A stretch of 64,000 nt of DNA, taken from assembly GCF_002159085.1 (NCBI RefSeq), contig NZ_LZRU01000017.1, positions 17,748 to 81,747 of the forward strand. The letters run 5' to 3'. Shown here piece by piece: positions 1 through 8,945 of this stretch; positions within the stretch are counted from its first letter, which is position 1, and every line of letters starts with the position of its first letter. The DNA comes from Thermobacillus sp. ZCTH02-B1. Lineage in GTDB: Bacteria; Bacillota; Bacilli; Paenibacillales; Paenibacillaceae. The notes below the pieces were generated by a model. The model saw only the letters and a program-made list of their open reading frames with translations. It did not search any database and was not told the origin of the DNA. Position numbers and translations under genes: made by a program.

Positions 1-501
1 ATGGAGGAGACGTACCAGCTCACGTCGGCGCTCAAGGCGCTGCCGTTCGGCGGCAAGGTGTCGCTGCTGACCGACGCGCGCTTCTCCGGCGTGTCCACCG
101 GCGCCTGCATCGGCCACATCGGACCGGAGGCGCTGGCGGGCGGGCCGGTCGGCCGGCTGCGCGACGGCGACTGGATCGACATCCGCATCGACCTGCACCG
201 GCTCGAAGGACGCATCGACATGGTCGGCGACGGCGAGACGCCGGGGACGCCCGAAGAGGGGGCGGCGGTGCTGGCGCGCCGCGGCCCGCATCCGGAACTC
301 CGGTCCCATCCGCTGCTGCCCGACGACACGCGGCTGTGGGCCGCGCTCCAGGCGGCGAGCGGCGGCACGTGGCGCGGCTGCGTGTACGACGTCGACCGGA
401 TCGTCGAGGTTCTGGAAGCCGGCATGAAGGCGCTGGCCGCTTCCCGGGGAAGCGGCGCGGCCGCCTGCGCTCCGGACGCGGAGCGTGCCGGCGGCGGGTG
501 A
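1..501 (+). CDS. IlvD/Edd-family dehydratase, C-terminal part
   Basis: This is the C-terminal 166 residues of a dihydroxy-acid/sugar-acid dehydratase (IlvD/Edd family), iron-sulfur enzymes that remove water from dihydroxy acids. The family signature is plain near residues 22-52: [20 protein letters not shown] followed by LAGGPVG. The spacing and wording resemble the YjhG/YagF (xylonate dehydratase-like) branch more than IlvD itself, which is an inference. The gene enters from outside the window, so the Met at position 1 is probably internal. The last about 20 residues are Ala/Gly-rich and low complexity. The substrate cannot be fixed from this fragment. Confidence 0.85.
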   Translation: MEETYQLTSALKALPFGGKVSLLTDARFSGVSTGACIGHIGPEALAGGPVGRLRDGDWIDIRIDLHRLEGRIDMVGDGETPGTPEEGAAVLARRGPHPELRSHPLLPDDTRLWAALQAASGGTWRGCVYDVDRIVEVLEAGMKALAASRGSGAAACAPDAERAGGG

Positions 502-600
502 GCGCGGACGCGCCGGAGACGCGGCAGGCCAGACGTATACGCAAACAGCTGTGCTGCGGCGGGCTCGGAGGCCATCCGGCCCGCCGGCGCTTTTCGCCCC

Positions 601-2100
601 CTATCGTTCGCCCTTCCGGTACGGCTTGCCGGCGGCGGCGGGAGCGACCGCGCGCCCGACGAATCCCGCCAGCACGAGAACGGTCAGGATGTACGGGAAC
701 ATGTAGATGAACTCGACGGGTATGGAGTCCGTGATGCCGTGCACCTGGAACACCGACTTCAGCGCGGAGGCGATGCCGAAGAACAGGGCGGCGAACATGC
801 CCGCTGCCGGCCTCCACTTGCCGAAAATGAGCGCGGCAAGCGCGATGAAGCCCTGCCCCGAGATCGTGCTGTGCGAGAAGTTGCTGGTCGTCGTCAGCGT
901 GATCGTCGCGCCGCCCATCGCGGCCAGCGCGCCGCTGATCATGACCGCGGCATAGCGGACGCGATGGACGCGGATGCCCAGCGAATCGGCCGCCTCCGGA
1001 TGTTCGCCGACCGAGCGCAGCCTGAGCCCCGCGGGCGTCCGGTAGAGCACGAACCAGACGACGGCGACGAGCAGGAACGCGATGTAGCTGGTCGGATACG
1101 CGATGAACAGCGCCTGTCCCAGATAGGGAATGTCCGACAGCAGGGGAACGGCCCATTTGGCGAACACGTTCTTCAGGGTCGGCGTCTGGGCCGCGCCGTC
1201 CAGCAGGATCTTGCAGACGTAGATCGTGGCGCCCGACGCCAGCAGGTTGAGCGCGACGCCGCTGACCACCTGATCCGCCCGGAACGCAATGGAAGCCACG
1301 GCGTTCACGCCCATCACTTCGCAGGCGCCGCCTGCCCCCGCGAACAGGCCGCTGATGAACATCGCCTTGACGAACGCGGATTTCACGTTGATGCCCGCAT
1401 ATTCGGAAGCGTCCGGGTTGAACCCGACGGCGCGGAACTCGAAGCCCAGCCTCGTCTTCCAGAGCAGGAACCGGAACAGCGCGGCCAGGACGAGCGCGAC
1501 CAGGATGCCATAGTGGATGCGGGCGTTGTCGAACAGCCCGGTGAGATCCGGGGTCGACAGCCACGCGCTCTCATGGAGATATCGCGAGCGCGCCATTCCC
1601 TTCTCCAGCAGGGCGCTGCGGACGATGTAATTCGCGAGGTGCAGGGCGATCCAGTTGAGCATGATCGTCGTGATCACCTCGTGCACGCCCCGCGCCGCCT
1701 TCAGCCAGCCGACGATCGCCCCCCACAGGCCGCCGGTCAGCGCGCCGGCGACAAGCGCCAGCGGAACGTGCAGATACCAGGGCAGCTCCAGCAGGATGCC
1801 GGCCGCGGCCGCGGCAACGGCCCCCATGATGAACTGGCCTTCCGCCCCGATGTTGAACAGGCCGGACCGGAACGCGAAGGCCACCGCCAGCCCGGTGAAG
1901 ATGTAGGGCGTGATCTGCCGGATCGTCTCGCCGAGGTTGTACAGGTCTCCGAACGCCCGCGAAAACAGCGATCCGTAGGCCAGGATCGGATTGTAGCTGC
2001 CCGCCAGCATGATGACGGCGCCGAGGAGCAGCCCGACCGCGACGGAAGCGGCGGGGATCAGCGCCGATTCTCCGAACGGCCGCCTGACAAACCCGTTCAT
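601..2100 (-). CDS. Nucleoside ABC transporter permease, in-frame fusion of two permeases
   Basis: A 499-residue multi-helix membrane protein. Residues 1 to about 264 match the first-permease type of BMP-family nucleoside importers (YufP/NupP-like: [13 protein letters not shown] near 82-94, [15 protein letters not shown] near 138-152). From about residue 266 it becomes the second-permease type (YufQ/NupQ-like: [16 protein letters not shown], then [16 protein letters not shown]). These are normally two genes of roughly 320-360 codons each; here the end of one and the first third of the other are missing and the frame continues, with the junction near nucleotide 1305. It is the last gene of the operon and overlaps the ATPase by 4 bp. 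A transporter lacking these helices is unlikely to work normally. Either a real in-frame deletion or an assembly collapse. Confidence 0.85.
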   Translation of the reverse strand: MNGFVRRPFGESALIPAASVAVGLLLGAVIMLAGSYNPILAYGSLFSRAFGDLYNLGETIRQITPYIFTGLAVAFAFRSGLFNIGAEGQFIMGAVAAAAAGILLELPWYLHVPLALVAGALTGGLWGAIVGWLKAARGVHEVITTIMLNWIALHLANYIVRSALLEKGMARSRYLHESAWLSTPDLTGLFDNARIHYGILVALVLAALFRFLLWKTRLGFEFRAVGFNPDASEYAGINVKSAFVKAMFISGLFAGAGGACEVMGVNAVASIAFRADQVVSGVALNLLASGATIYVCKILLDGAAQTPTLKNVFAKWAVPLLSDIPYLGQALFIAYPTSYIAFLLVAVVWFVLYRTPAGLRLRSVGEHPEAADSLGIRVHRVRYAAVMISGALAAMGGATITLTTTSNFSHSTISGQGFIALAALIFGKWRPAAGMFAALFFGIASALKSVFQVHGITDSIPVEFIYMFPYILTVLVLAGFVGRAVAPAAAGKPYRKGER

Positions 2101-3776
2101 GCGCGTTCCCCGCTTCCGTCCGCATGGTCTCCCGCTCCGCCTACGGATCCATCATCGCGGTTCGCACGGCCTTCAGCCGTCCCGTCGCCGACTGCGACTT
2201 CCCTCTCCCCATCGGCGGCCGCACCGCCTTCCCCCTTCCCGTCGCCGCCCGTCCCGCCTCCGGATACGCCGCCGCCGGACATCAGCAGGCCGATCTCCTG
2301 CTCATCGGTCTCCCGCGGGTCCAGCACGCCGACGATCCGGCCCTCGTACATGACCGCGATGCGGTCCGACAGGTTCAGGATCTCGTCCAGTTCGAGCGAA
2401 TGGAGCAGCACCGCCTTGCCGCTGTCGCGCTGCTCGATCAGCTTCCGATGGATGATCTCGATGGCGCCCACATCCAGCCCGCGCGTCGGTTGCGTCGCGA
2501 TGAGGAGATCGGGATCCCCCGCCACCTCGCGCGCGACGATCACCTTCTGCTGGTTGCCGCCCGACAGCGCCCGCGCGGGCGTCTTCTCGTCCGGCGTGCG
2601 GATGTCGTACTCCCCGATCAAACCGGCGGCGTGGTCGAAAATCCGGTCGTACTTCAGCAGGCCGCGCCTGCTGAACGGGGGAGCGTAATAATTTTTCAGC
2701 ACCAGATTTTCGCCCACGCTGAAATCGAGCACGAGCCCCCGCTTCTGCCGGTCCTCGGGAATGAAGCCGACCTTCGATTCCGCGATCCGGCGCGGCGGTT
2801 CGTTCCGGACGGGACGGCCCCCCACGCGGATCTCCCCGGACGCCGCCGTGCGAAGCCCGGTGAGAATCTCGATGAGTTCGCGCTGGCCGTTGCCTTCCAC
2901 GCCCGCGATGCCGAGGATCTCGCCCCTGCGCACTTCCAGCGACAGCCCCTTCAGCACCTGGATGCCCCGTTCATCGTGGGCCGTCAGGTTCTCGATCTCC
3001 AGAATCGTCTCGCCCGGCCGCGCTTCCTTCTTCGGAATGACGAAGCTGACGTTGCGCCCGACCATCATGGAAGCCAGCTCTTCGGGCGATGTGTCCCGGA
3101 CGGGCAGGCTGCCCACCACCCGGCCGCGGCGAATGACGGTGACCCGGTCGCCGACGGCCATGATCTCCTTCAGCTTGTGGGTGATCAGGATGATCGTCTT
3201 GCCCTCGCCCGCCAGCCGGCGCATGATCGCCATCAGCTCCCGGATCTCCTGCGGCGTCAGCACGGCGGTCGGCTCGTCGAAAATGAGGATGTCCGCGCCC
3301 CGGTACAGCGTTTTCAAAATTTCCACCCGCTGCTGCATCCCCACGGAGATTTCGCGGATCGTCCGGTGCGGATCCACGTGCAGCCCGTATTTCGCGGAAA
3401 GTTCCTTCACGCGGGCGAGCGCCTCCCGGTAATCGATCATGACGCCCTTGCGCGGTTCCGCGCCGAGAATGATGTTCTGGAGCACCGTATACGGTTCGTC
3501 GAGCATGAAATGCTGGTGGATCATCCCGATCCCGAGTTCGATCGCCTTCTGCGGACCGGTGATCCCGACCTTCCGTCCGTGGATGTAAATCTCGCCCTCA
3601 TCCGGCTGACAGAGGCCGAACAGGATGTTCATCAGGGGCGTCTTCCCCGCGCCGTTCTCGCCGAGCAGGGCGTGGATTTCGCCCTTCCGGACCTGCAGAT
3701 CGATGCGGTCGTTCGCGACAATGCCGGGGAAACGCTTCGTGATGCCCCGCATCTCCACCGCGATCCCGCTTTTCAC
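2097..3776 (-). CDS. Nucleoside/sugar ABC transporter ATP-binding protein (two NBDs)
   Basis: A 559-residue tandem ATPase of the RbsA/NupO type that powers uptake through the adjacent permeases. NBD1: Walker A at residues 39-47 reads GENGAGKTP, then signature [12 protein letters not shown] and Walker [19 protein letters not shown]2: the degenerate [16 protein letters not shown], signature [14 protein letters not shown], and [13 protein letters not shown]. In the family the NBD1 loop is normally GKST or GKTT; a proline directly after GKT is odd and could impair nucleotide binding. The C-terminal about 60 residues are Gly/Asp-rich low-complexity sequence beyond the usual family end. It starts 84 bp after the frameshifted binding-protein gene and overlaps the permease (ATGA type). 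Confidence 0.9.
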   Translation of the reverse strand: MKSGIAVEMRGITKRFPGIVANDRIDLQVRKGEIHALLGENGAGKTPLMNILFGLCQPDEGEIYIHGRKVGITGPQKAIELGIGMIHQHFMLDEPYTVLQNIILGAEPRKGVMIDYREALARVKELSAKYGLHVDPHRTIREISVGMQQRVEILKTLYRGADILIFDEPTAVLTPQEIRELMAIMRRLAGEGKTIILITHKLKEIMAVGDRVTVIRRGRVVGSLPVRDTSPEELASMMVGRNVSFVIPKKEARPGETILEIENLTAHDERGIQVLKGLSLEVRRGEILGIAGVEGNGQRELIEILTGLRTAASGEIRVGGRPVRNEPPRRIAESKVGFIPEDRQKRGLVLDFSVGENLVLKNYYAPPFSRRGLLKYDRIFDHAAGLIGEYDIRTPDEKTPARALSGGNQQKVIVAREVAGDPDLLIATQPTRGLDVGAIEIIHRKLIEQRDSGKAVLLHSLELDEILNLSDRIAVMYEGRIVGVLDPRETDEQEIGLLMSGGGVSGGGTGGDGKGEGGAAADGEREVAVGDGTAEGRANRDDGSVGGAGDHADGSGERA

Positions 3777-3860
3777 CGCTTCATCCCCCGCTTGTGGCGG
3801 CAGGGCGGAAGGGACGCGCGCGTCCGTCCCGCCCGGGCCGCGTTGTGGATTCGCATCCGG

Positions 3861-4986
3861 CTACTCGGTCGGCACCACGATCTCGCCGCTGATGATCTTC
3901 TGCTCGTACTCCTTCACCTTGGCCAGCACATCGTCGGGAAGGTTCGGATTGCTCTCCGGCAGGCCGACGCCGTTATCCGCCAGGCCGAGCACGACGCTAC
4001 CCGGCGTGAACCTTCCGTTCACGAGATCGGCGCTGATCTTCGCCACCGCCCGGTCGACCCGCTTCATCATGGACGTAAGCGTGATCTCGTGCCCGAAGGT
4101 GATCGACTGGTCCTTGTCGACGCCGATGACCCAGACGTCGGCGCCCGCCTTCTTGCGCTCGCTGCCTTCGTTGAACACGCCCGTCGCCCGTCGCGCCCGC
4201 CGCGTGGAAGATGATGTCCGCGCCGTTGTTGTACAGCGTCGCCGCCGACGCTTTCCCCTGGTCCGGCGCGTCGAAGGCGCCCGTGTAGTCGATGATGACT
4301 TCCGCGTCCGGATTGGCGGCTTTCACGCCGGCCGTAAAGCCCGCTTCGAACCGCTTGATGACGGGGATTTCCATGCCGCCCACGAAGCCGATCTTGTTCG
4401 TCCTGGTCATGAGCCCCGCCACGACGCCGACGAGGAACGAGCCTTCATGCTCCTTGAACGTGACCGAAGCGACGTTCGGCGCATCCACCGTCTCGTCGAT
4501 GATGGCCAGCTTCGCGTCCGGGTTCTGTTCGGCGACCTGCCTCACGGCGTCGGCCATCAGAAATCCGATGCCCCAGGTCAGATCCGCTCCGTTCCGCACG
4601 AACCGGGTCAGGTTCGGCACGTAATCGGCGTCGCTCTGGCTTTGCAGATAATCGACCTTAACGCCGTATTCCGCGCCGAACGCCTGCAGGCCTTCCCAGG
4701 CGCTCTGGTTGAACGAATTGTCGTTCACGCCGCCGATGTCGGTGACCATCGCGACGAAATATTGCTTGTCCGTACCGCCGGGCGAATCCGTGCCCGATTC
4801 CGCGGGCTGTTCCGCCGGCTGCTGTCCTCCCGGCGTCTCCGCGGTCCCGGTGCCGGCGCTCTGACCGCTGTTCGAGCCGCCGCCCGAACGGTTCTCCGCA
4901 CCTCCGCAGCCGGCCGCCATGACGGCAAGCGCAAAGATGATCCCGATCAAGGCGATTTGGCATCTGCGCCAGGCCAACATCTGCAC
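3861..4986 (-). pseudogene. BMP-family nucleoside-binding lipoprotein, frameshifted
   Basis: Solute-binding lipoprotein of the BMP/Med family (purine nucleoside receptor). The N-terminus has a signal peptide with lipobox VMAAGC, a Gly/Ser/Thr linker, then YFVAMVTDIGGVNDNSFNQS typical of BmpA. The reading frame breaks near 4178: one frame ends as HAAGATGDG followed by unrelated residues, while VFNEGSERKKAGADVWVIG continues in another frame to a proper C-terminus (TE, stop at 3861). Removing one G from the GGG at about 4177-4179 restores a full-length family member. The start is GTG at 4986 or ATG at 4980, behind a GGAGAGGGG ribosome site. Single-base insertion in nature or a sequencing error; with the fused permease downstream, decay is plausible. 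Confidence 0.85.
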
Positions 4987-5191
4987 ATAACCCCTCTCCG
5001 GATCGGATGAATGCGTGCACGAAAAAAAATGCTCCCGCCATTCCGCTCCGTCTTCCGTTGTCCGATGGTTCCCTCCCGTCGGTCCCGCCGTTCACCCCCT
5101 TCGTCCGCCCGGCTTCGGGCCGGCGGAATGAAACATGGCCGCAGGGCCTTCGATCAACAAGATGTAAAATATGTATTCAGCATTTTGCTCC

Positions 5192-5220
5192 AGTATATCT
5201 GAGACGAATTTGTATGTAAA
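5192..5220 (-). promoter_or_regulatory. Sigma-A-type promoter of the nucleoside transport operon
   Basis: On the minus strand TTTACA (5215-5220), a 17-bp spacer and TATACT (5192-5197) lie about 200 nt upstream of the binding-protein start. No purine riboswitch or clear PurR box was recognised in the leader, which is the only AT-rich part of this intergenic stretch (5160-5380). Confidence 0.7.
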
Positions 5221-5456
5221 TATTCTTGACATAAACCAAAGAAAAATCCGCCCGAATTCCGTACGAAAACTAAAAACCGGCCCGTATATTGTGGAGATCG
5301 CACAACCCCCCGCCTTTTCCGTCCCGAATACCGCTCTGATCTATCAATTTATGTTATCTTATATTACACATATCTCCCCGATACTGCCTGTCCCGGCCGG
5401 GTCTGGATCGGCGGGGCAGCGCGGCGCGGCAGGTCCGGCCGAAGACCAAAACGATG

Positions 5457-5497
5457 CCCCGGGCGCCGGCGGGCCTGAAGCCCGCCGGCGCTCGGGG
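5457..5497 (-). terminator. Strong GC hairpin downstream of the GH4 gene
   Basis: Arms CCCCGGGCGCCGGCGGGC (5457-5474) and its near-exact complement (5480-5497) around a 5-nt loop. On the minus strand a short T4 tract follows 4 nt later. It lies about 50 nt past the GH4 stop, fitting a factor-independent terminator, though the T tract is short. Confidence 0.6.
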
Positions 5498-5543
5498 CGA
5501 ATCGCATCCTCCATATGAACCGCAAGTTGCCCGGTCGCAAGTT

Positions 5544-6842
5544 TCAATGGAACTTCGGCAGCCAGTCGCCGTGCGCCTCGATCAGGTCGTCGCACAGCGC
5601 GACGATCTCGTCGAGCGTCAGCTCGGCCGCCGTGTGCGGATCGAGCATCGCCGCGTGGTAGATATGTTCCTTCTTCCGCGTGATCGCGGCCTCGATGGTC
5701 AGCAGCTGCGTGTTGATGTTCGTCATGTTCAGCGCGGCGAGCTGCGGCGGCAGCGCGCCGACGTATATCGGCTGCACGCCGTTCGCGTCCACCAGGCACG
5801 GCACCTCGACGCACGCTTCCTTCGGCAGATTCGTGATCAGGCCGGTGTTCATGACGTTGCCGTGGATCTTGAACGGCACGTTCGTCTCGATCGCCTCGAA
5901 GATATATGAAGCGTACTCGTGCGTGCGCTTGTGGGTCAGATGGACGTTGTTCACGAGCGAATCCCGCATCTTTTTCCAGTCCTCGATCTGCTTCACGCAG
6001 CGGCGCGGATACTCGTCCAGCGGGATGTTGTACTTCTCGATCAGCTCGGGGCGGCTCTTCTTGATGAAATACGGATGATACTCGGCGTTGTGCTCCGAGG
6101 ACTCCGTCACGTAGTAGCCGAAGCGGAACATCAGCTCGAAGCGCACCATGTCGTGGTGCTTTTCCTTCTGCTTCTCGCGCGCCCTCCGCTTGATCTCGGG
6201 ATAGAGATCGATCCCGTCCTTCGTCACTTCGAGCAGCCAGGCCATGTGGTTGATGCCCGCGATCTTCCATTGCACGCCGGTCGGGTCCATGCCCAGCGAT
6301 TCGAACAGGTGCGGCACGCACACCTGCACGCTGTGGCAGAGGCCGACGGTGCGGACGCCGCCGTAAGTGTTCATCACGTTCGTGAGCACGGCCATCGGGT
6401 TCGTGTAGTTCAGGAACAGCGCGTCCGGGCAGACCTCCTGGATGTCGCGGGCGAACCCGAGCAGCACCGGGATCGTCCGCAGATTGCGGAAAATCCCCCC
6501 GATCCCCACCGTGTCGCCGATCGTCTGGCGCAACCCGTACTTCTTCGGCACTTCGAAGTCGGTGATCGTGCACGGGTCGTAGCCGCCGACCTGAATCGCG
6601 TTGACGACGTACTTCGCCCCGCGCAACGCTTCTTTCCGGTCGGTGTACGCCTTCACGCGACAGGTGCTGCCGGTCGTCGCCTTGAGGTTGTTCAGCATGT
6701 TCTCCGAATCCTTCAGCCGCTCGTGGTCGATGTCGTACAACGCGAGCTCGAAGCCTTGCAGCGCCGGCGTCAGCATGCAGTCGCCGAGGACGTTTTTCGC
6801 GAAGACGGTGCTGCCGGCGCCGAGAAATGTTATTTTCGACAT
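5544..6842 (-). CDS. melA: GH4 alpha-galactosidase (MelA-like)
   Basis: A 432-residue family 4 glycosidase, cytosolic, which uses NAD+ and a divalent metal in an oxidation-elimination mechanism rather than classical hydrolysis. The dinucleotide fold is at the N-terminus (KITFLGAGSTVFAKNVLGD, residues 3-21). NYTNPM (145-150) and the metal-site GLCHSVQ (Cys169-His170) are present. Wording is closest to alpha-galactosidases rather than 6-phospho-glycosidases; substrate remains inferred. The start has a GGAGG ribosome site 9 nt upstream. It is a single gene with its own promoter and terminator, with no transporter directly beside it; alpha-galactosides would have to enter by another system. Confidence 0.9.
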   Translation of the reverse strand: MSKITFLGAGSTVFAKNVLGDCMLTPALQGFELALYDIDHERLKDSENMLNNLKATTGSTCRVKAYTDRKEALRGAKYVVNAIQVGGYDPCTITDFEVPKKYGLRQTIGDTVGIGGIFRNLRTIPVLLGFARDIQEVCPDALFLNYTNPMAVLTNVMNTYGGVRTVGLCHSVQVCVPHLFESLGMDPTGVQWKIAGINHMAWLLEVTKDGIDLYPEIKRRAREKQKEKHHDMVRFELMFRFGYYVTESSEHNAEYHPYFIKKSRPELIEKYNIPLDEYPRRCVKQIEDWKKMRDSLVNNVHLTHKRTHEYASYIFEAIETNVPFKIHGNVMNTGLITNLPKEACVEVPCLVDANGVQPIYVGALPPQLAALNMTNINTQLLTIEAAITRKKEHIYHAAMLDPHTAAELTLDEIVALCDDLIEAHGDWLPKFH

Positions 6843-6882
6843 GGTCCATGGCCTCCATTTCCCGACGGATATGGTTGACTCG

Positions 6883-6909
6883 ATTATACTTCACGCGCCG
6901 CATTCGCAA
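6883..6909 (-). promoter_or_regulatory. Probable promoter of the GH4 gene
   Basis: Minus-strand TATAAT (6883-6888) with TTGCGA (6904-6909) at a short 15-bp spacing, about 40 nt before the GH4 start codon. The -10 is perfect; the spacing is suboptimal, so activation or weak basal use is possible. Confidence 0.5.
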
Positions 6910-7033
6910 CATGGAAGGATGCCAGCCCCATATGGATGAATGTAGGACCGGTTGTTCGCGGCACGGCGCAAACCTGAATCCCGGTGCCAAATTTAACCCC
7001 AAACCGCCGCAAGCAGGTCCGTGAATACGCCAT

Positions 7034-7094
7034 TTGACACTTTCCCGCCCCCGGGCTATAATCAAACTACTGATTAAGTAAATTACTAAATCAG
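7034..7094 (+). promoter_or_regulatory. Perfect consensus promoter with palindromic operator
   Basis: TTGACA (7034-7039), exactly 17 bp, TATAAT (7057-7062). Immediately after, covering the expected transcription start, is a 25-bp inverted repeat (7070-7094): CTGATTAAGTAA, one centre base, TTACTAAATCAG, 11 of 12 positions paired. A full-consensus promoter with an overlapping dyad is the usual layout for tight repression. Confidence 0.85.
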
Positions 7095-7125
7095 CAATTT
7101 CATTCACCGACCGAGGCGATTGCAC

Positions 7126-7605
7126 ATGAAAATCCCGACAAACCTCAAGCACAAACCGGTCATTGTTTGCGAAAACTACGGGAACGTCGACGGCAAATAC
7201 GCTTATCATTCGGACGCGAAAGGACTTTCCCTGGGCCTCGCACAATGGAACGACCGCGGCCGGATCGATATCTCCGCCAAGGTGTGGCGCCACACCGGCG
7301 GAAAATGGTCGAGGCAGTCGGAAGAGCTGCCGCTGCACCGCGTGCTCGATCTCGCGATCCTGATCGTGCGCGCCCAGCTCTATTTCCAGGATGCCTACCG
7401 GTACGAAAAGCTGTACGACCCGGCCAACCCGCGGATCGACCGGGTCGGCCTTCAGGGCGACGCGATGACGGTGGAGGTATGCACAGACAACGAGATGATC
7501 GACGAAGACATCCGCCTGTTCAACCAGGCGCTTGGCGAACAGGGCGAGACGCTCGGCGAGCGGCTGCGCGTCTTGTCAAGGCTGCTGAAAGAAATGGGGT
7601 ACTGA
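7126..7605 (+). CDS. Conserved hypothetical protein, DUF6530-like
   Basis: A 159-residue soluble protein with no signal peptide or membrane segment. Its opening (NLKHKPVIVCENYGNVDGKY, then KGLSLGLAQWNDRGRIDISA) resembles the uncharacterised DUF6530 family; this is recognition from memory, not a search. ATG at 7126 is preferred over the TTG six bases upstream because of the GAGG ribosome site at 7113-7116. It is a single gene expressed from the consensus promoter/operator just upstream and runs convergently into the anti-sigma gene. No function can be stated. Confidence 0.8.
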   Translation: MKIPTNLKHKPVIVCENYGNVDGKYAYHSDAKGLSLGLAQWNDRGRIDISAKVWRHTGGKWSRQSEELPLHRVLDLAILIVRAQLYFQDAYRYEKLYDPANPRIDRVGLQGDAMTVEVCTDNEMIDEDIRLFNQALGEQGETLGERLRVLSRLLKEMGY

Positions 7606-7628
7606 ACTTGGCCGACCGCCGCAAAGCG

Positions 7629-8180
7629 TTAATCGAACCGTACAAACAGATGAAACCCGACATGGGCATCTTCCGGATCCGCCTTGAGGATGGCAACAAA
7701 TGCTTCCTCGAGACTTCGCAGAATCACGATATCCGGGTTGTACGCATCCGGGATATAGCCAATCTCCGGCGGGGAGGTGGCGAACAGGGCTTTGGCTTCA
7801 TCCCAGGTATCGAAGATCAGCTTCCGGGCCGTATACTCATAGAGCACGGTGCCGGTCCTATCGTCCGGCGGAGGGGTTGTCCCCCGATGTTCAACGGCAT
7901 TTTCCAATATGAAACTCAACGTGCCCTGCCGTATGGATTGGATGATGGACCGAAATGGATTGTAGGCCTCCGGGATGGCCGGACTGGCGATCACCATGAC
8001 AACCGCGGCAAAAATGGCAGCGATGGCGGCGTATTTCCTGCGGGACCTGTTTTTTGCCCGGGCGCCCACTTTGTCCTTGATCCGGTTCCACGACACATCC
8101 GGATCGGGAACAACCTGCTGCTCCTTCACCACCTTCTCGAAAATTTCATCGAACAGTTTGTCAAACTCGGTCCGGTTCAC
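7629..8180 (-). CDS. Putative membrane-bound anti-sigma factor
   Basis: A 183-residue protein with one membrane segment near residues 50-66 (YAAIAAIFAAVVMVIASPAI), an N-terminal charged cytosolic part and an external C-terminal part (about 115 residues). It overlaps the sigma-factor gene by 4 bp (ATGA), the standard arrangement of an ECF sigma factor and its cognate anti-sigma. Family members of this sort often carry a longer external domain (DUF4367-like); here the protein ends at HLFVRFD, so the sensor part may be shortened. The role is inferred from context and topology, not from a recognised inhibitor motif. Confidence 0.65.
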   Translation of the reverse strand: MNRTEFDKLFDEIFEKVVKEQQVVPDPDVSWNRIKDKVGARAKNRSRRKYAAIAAIFAAVVMVIASPAIPEAYNPFRSIIQSIRQGTLSFILENAVEHRGTTPPPDDRTGTVLYEYTARKLIFDTWDEAKALFATSPPEIGYIPDAYNPDIVILRSLEEAFVAILKADPEDAHVGFHLFVRFD

Positions 8181-8755
8181 AGACTTTCACTCCATTCTTG
8201 GAGAAATTTGCACTTGATGGCCGATCTTGCCCGATGGAGTTTGTATTTGACGGTTTTTTCGTCCGTGCCCAGAACCTCCGCGATTTCTTTGTAGGACATG
8301 TCGTATTTCCAGCGCATCTCGATCAGACATCGAAAATCCGGTTTCAACTCCTGAAGGTATTTGCCGATCGCTGCTTCAAGTTCTTTGACATTGATCTCTC
8401 TTTCGATGAAATCCACTTCGGTCGCATAATCGATCGTATTGTCGATGAAGACGCTTTCCACATCCACTTTGTTCAACCGCTTCTTGTGTTTTCTCAAGTA
8501 ATTGTAGGTGGAATTGCGTATCACCACCTTCAGCCAATTGATCAGTTGGGCTTCGCTCCGAATCGCCGGTTTGTGGTCAATGGCCTTCAGGAACGACTCC
8601 TGAATGATATCCTCCGTGGCCGCATGATCCTTGGTGATCTGAATGATGACTTGATAAGCAAGTCTGTAGAAGGCTTGGTATACTTTCTGTTGCGTCTGCA
8701 TGCTCAAGCTTGGAAAATCGGGTGACGCCATCAGCAGCAAAATCCCCTCCGTCAT
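8177..8755 (-). CDS. RNA polymerase sigma factor, ECF-type sigma-70
   Basis: A 192-residue sigma factor. Region 2 is visible near residues 25-85 (AYQVIIQITKDHAATEDIIQ, ESFLKAI, then WLKVVIRNSTYNYLRKHKKR) and region 4 near residues 135-185 (CLIEMRWKYDMSYKEIAEVL, GTDEKTVKYKLHRARSAI). It directs polymerase to stress or envelope promoters. It is co-transcribed with the downstream membrane anti-sigma gene. The first about 12 residues may be untranslated: a Met at codon 9 is another possible start. No self-type promoter could be identified by eye, so the regulon is unknown. Confidence 0.9.
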   Translation of the reverse strand: MTEGILLLMASPDFPSLSMQTQQKVYQAFYRLAYQVIIQITKDHAATEDIIQESFLKAIDHKPAIRSEAQLINWLKVVIRNSTYNYLRKHKKRLNKVDVESVFIDNTIDYATEVDFIEREINVKELEAAIGKYLQELKPDFRCLIEMRWKYDMSYKEIAEVLGTDEKTVKYKLHRARSAIKCKFLQEWSESL

Positions 8756-8888
8756 CCCTTCCCCTCTCCTTGCCCGAAAGCCGTCATCCGGTCGCTGCTC
8801 GTATCAAGGTTCATGTTTGATTGAATCACGCCGCATTTTCTTTTTCCGCAATTCGATTTCGCTTGTATACGGTTTCCAATACACGAGC

Positions 8889-8916
8889 AAAACGCCGTCC
8901 GATTCCTCGGACGGCG
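8889..8916 (-). terminator. Intrinsic terminator of the lipoprotein gene
   Basis: Minus-strand stem CGCCGTCCGA / TCGGACGGCG (8893-8902, 8907-8916) with a 4-nt loop followed by TTTT. It lies about 30 nt past the lipoprotein stop and separates that gene from the sigma-factor operon. Confidence 0.8.
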
Positions 8917-8945
8917 CAACAACACTCCTTGATTTCGGCACAGGT

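Noticed and set aside
32..1564. Long minus-strand open frame across the dehydratase end and permease gene
   Set aside because: Arg/Pro/Gly-rich translation typical of an antisense shadow in high-GC DNA; the permease frame on the same strand is the real one.
739..2688. 649-codon plus-strand open frame
   Set aside because: Antisense to the permease and ATPase genes, with no recognisable domains and no ribosome site.
4987..5460. Purine riboswitch before the nucleoside transport operon
   Set aside because: None of the conserved riboswitch core words could be found in the leader; only a promoter is supported.
5359..7338. 659-codon minus-strand frame overlapping the GH4 gene
   Set aside because: The GH4 protein in another frame has intact motifs; this one has none.
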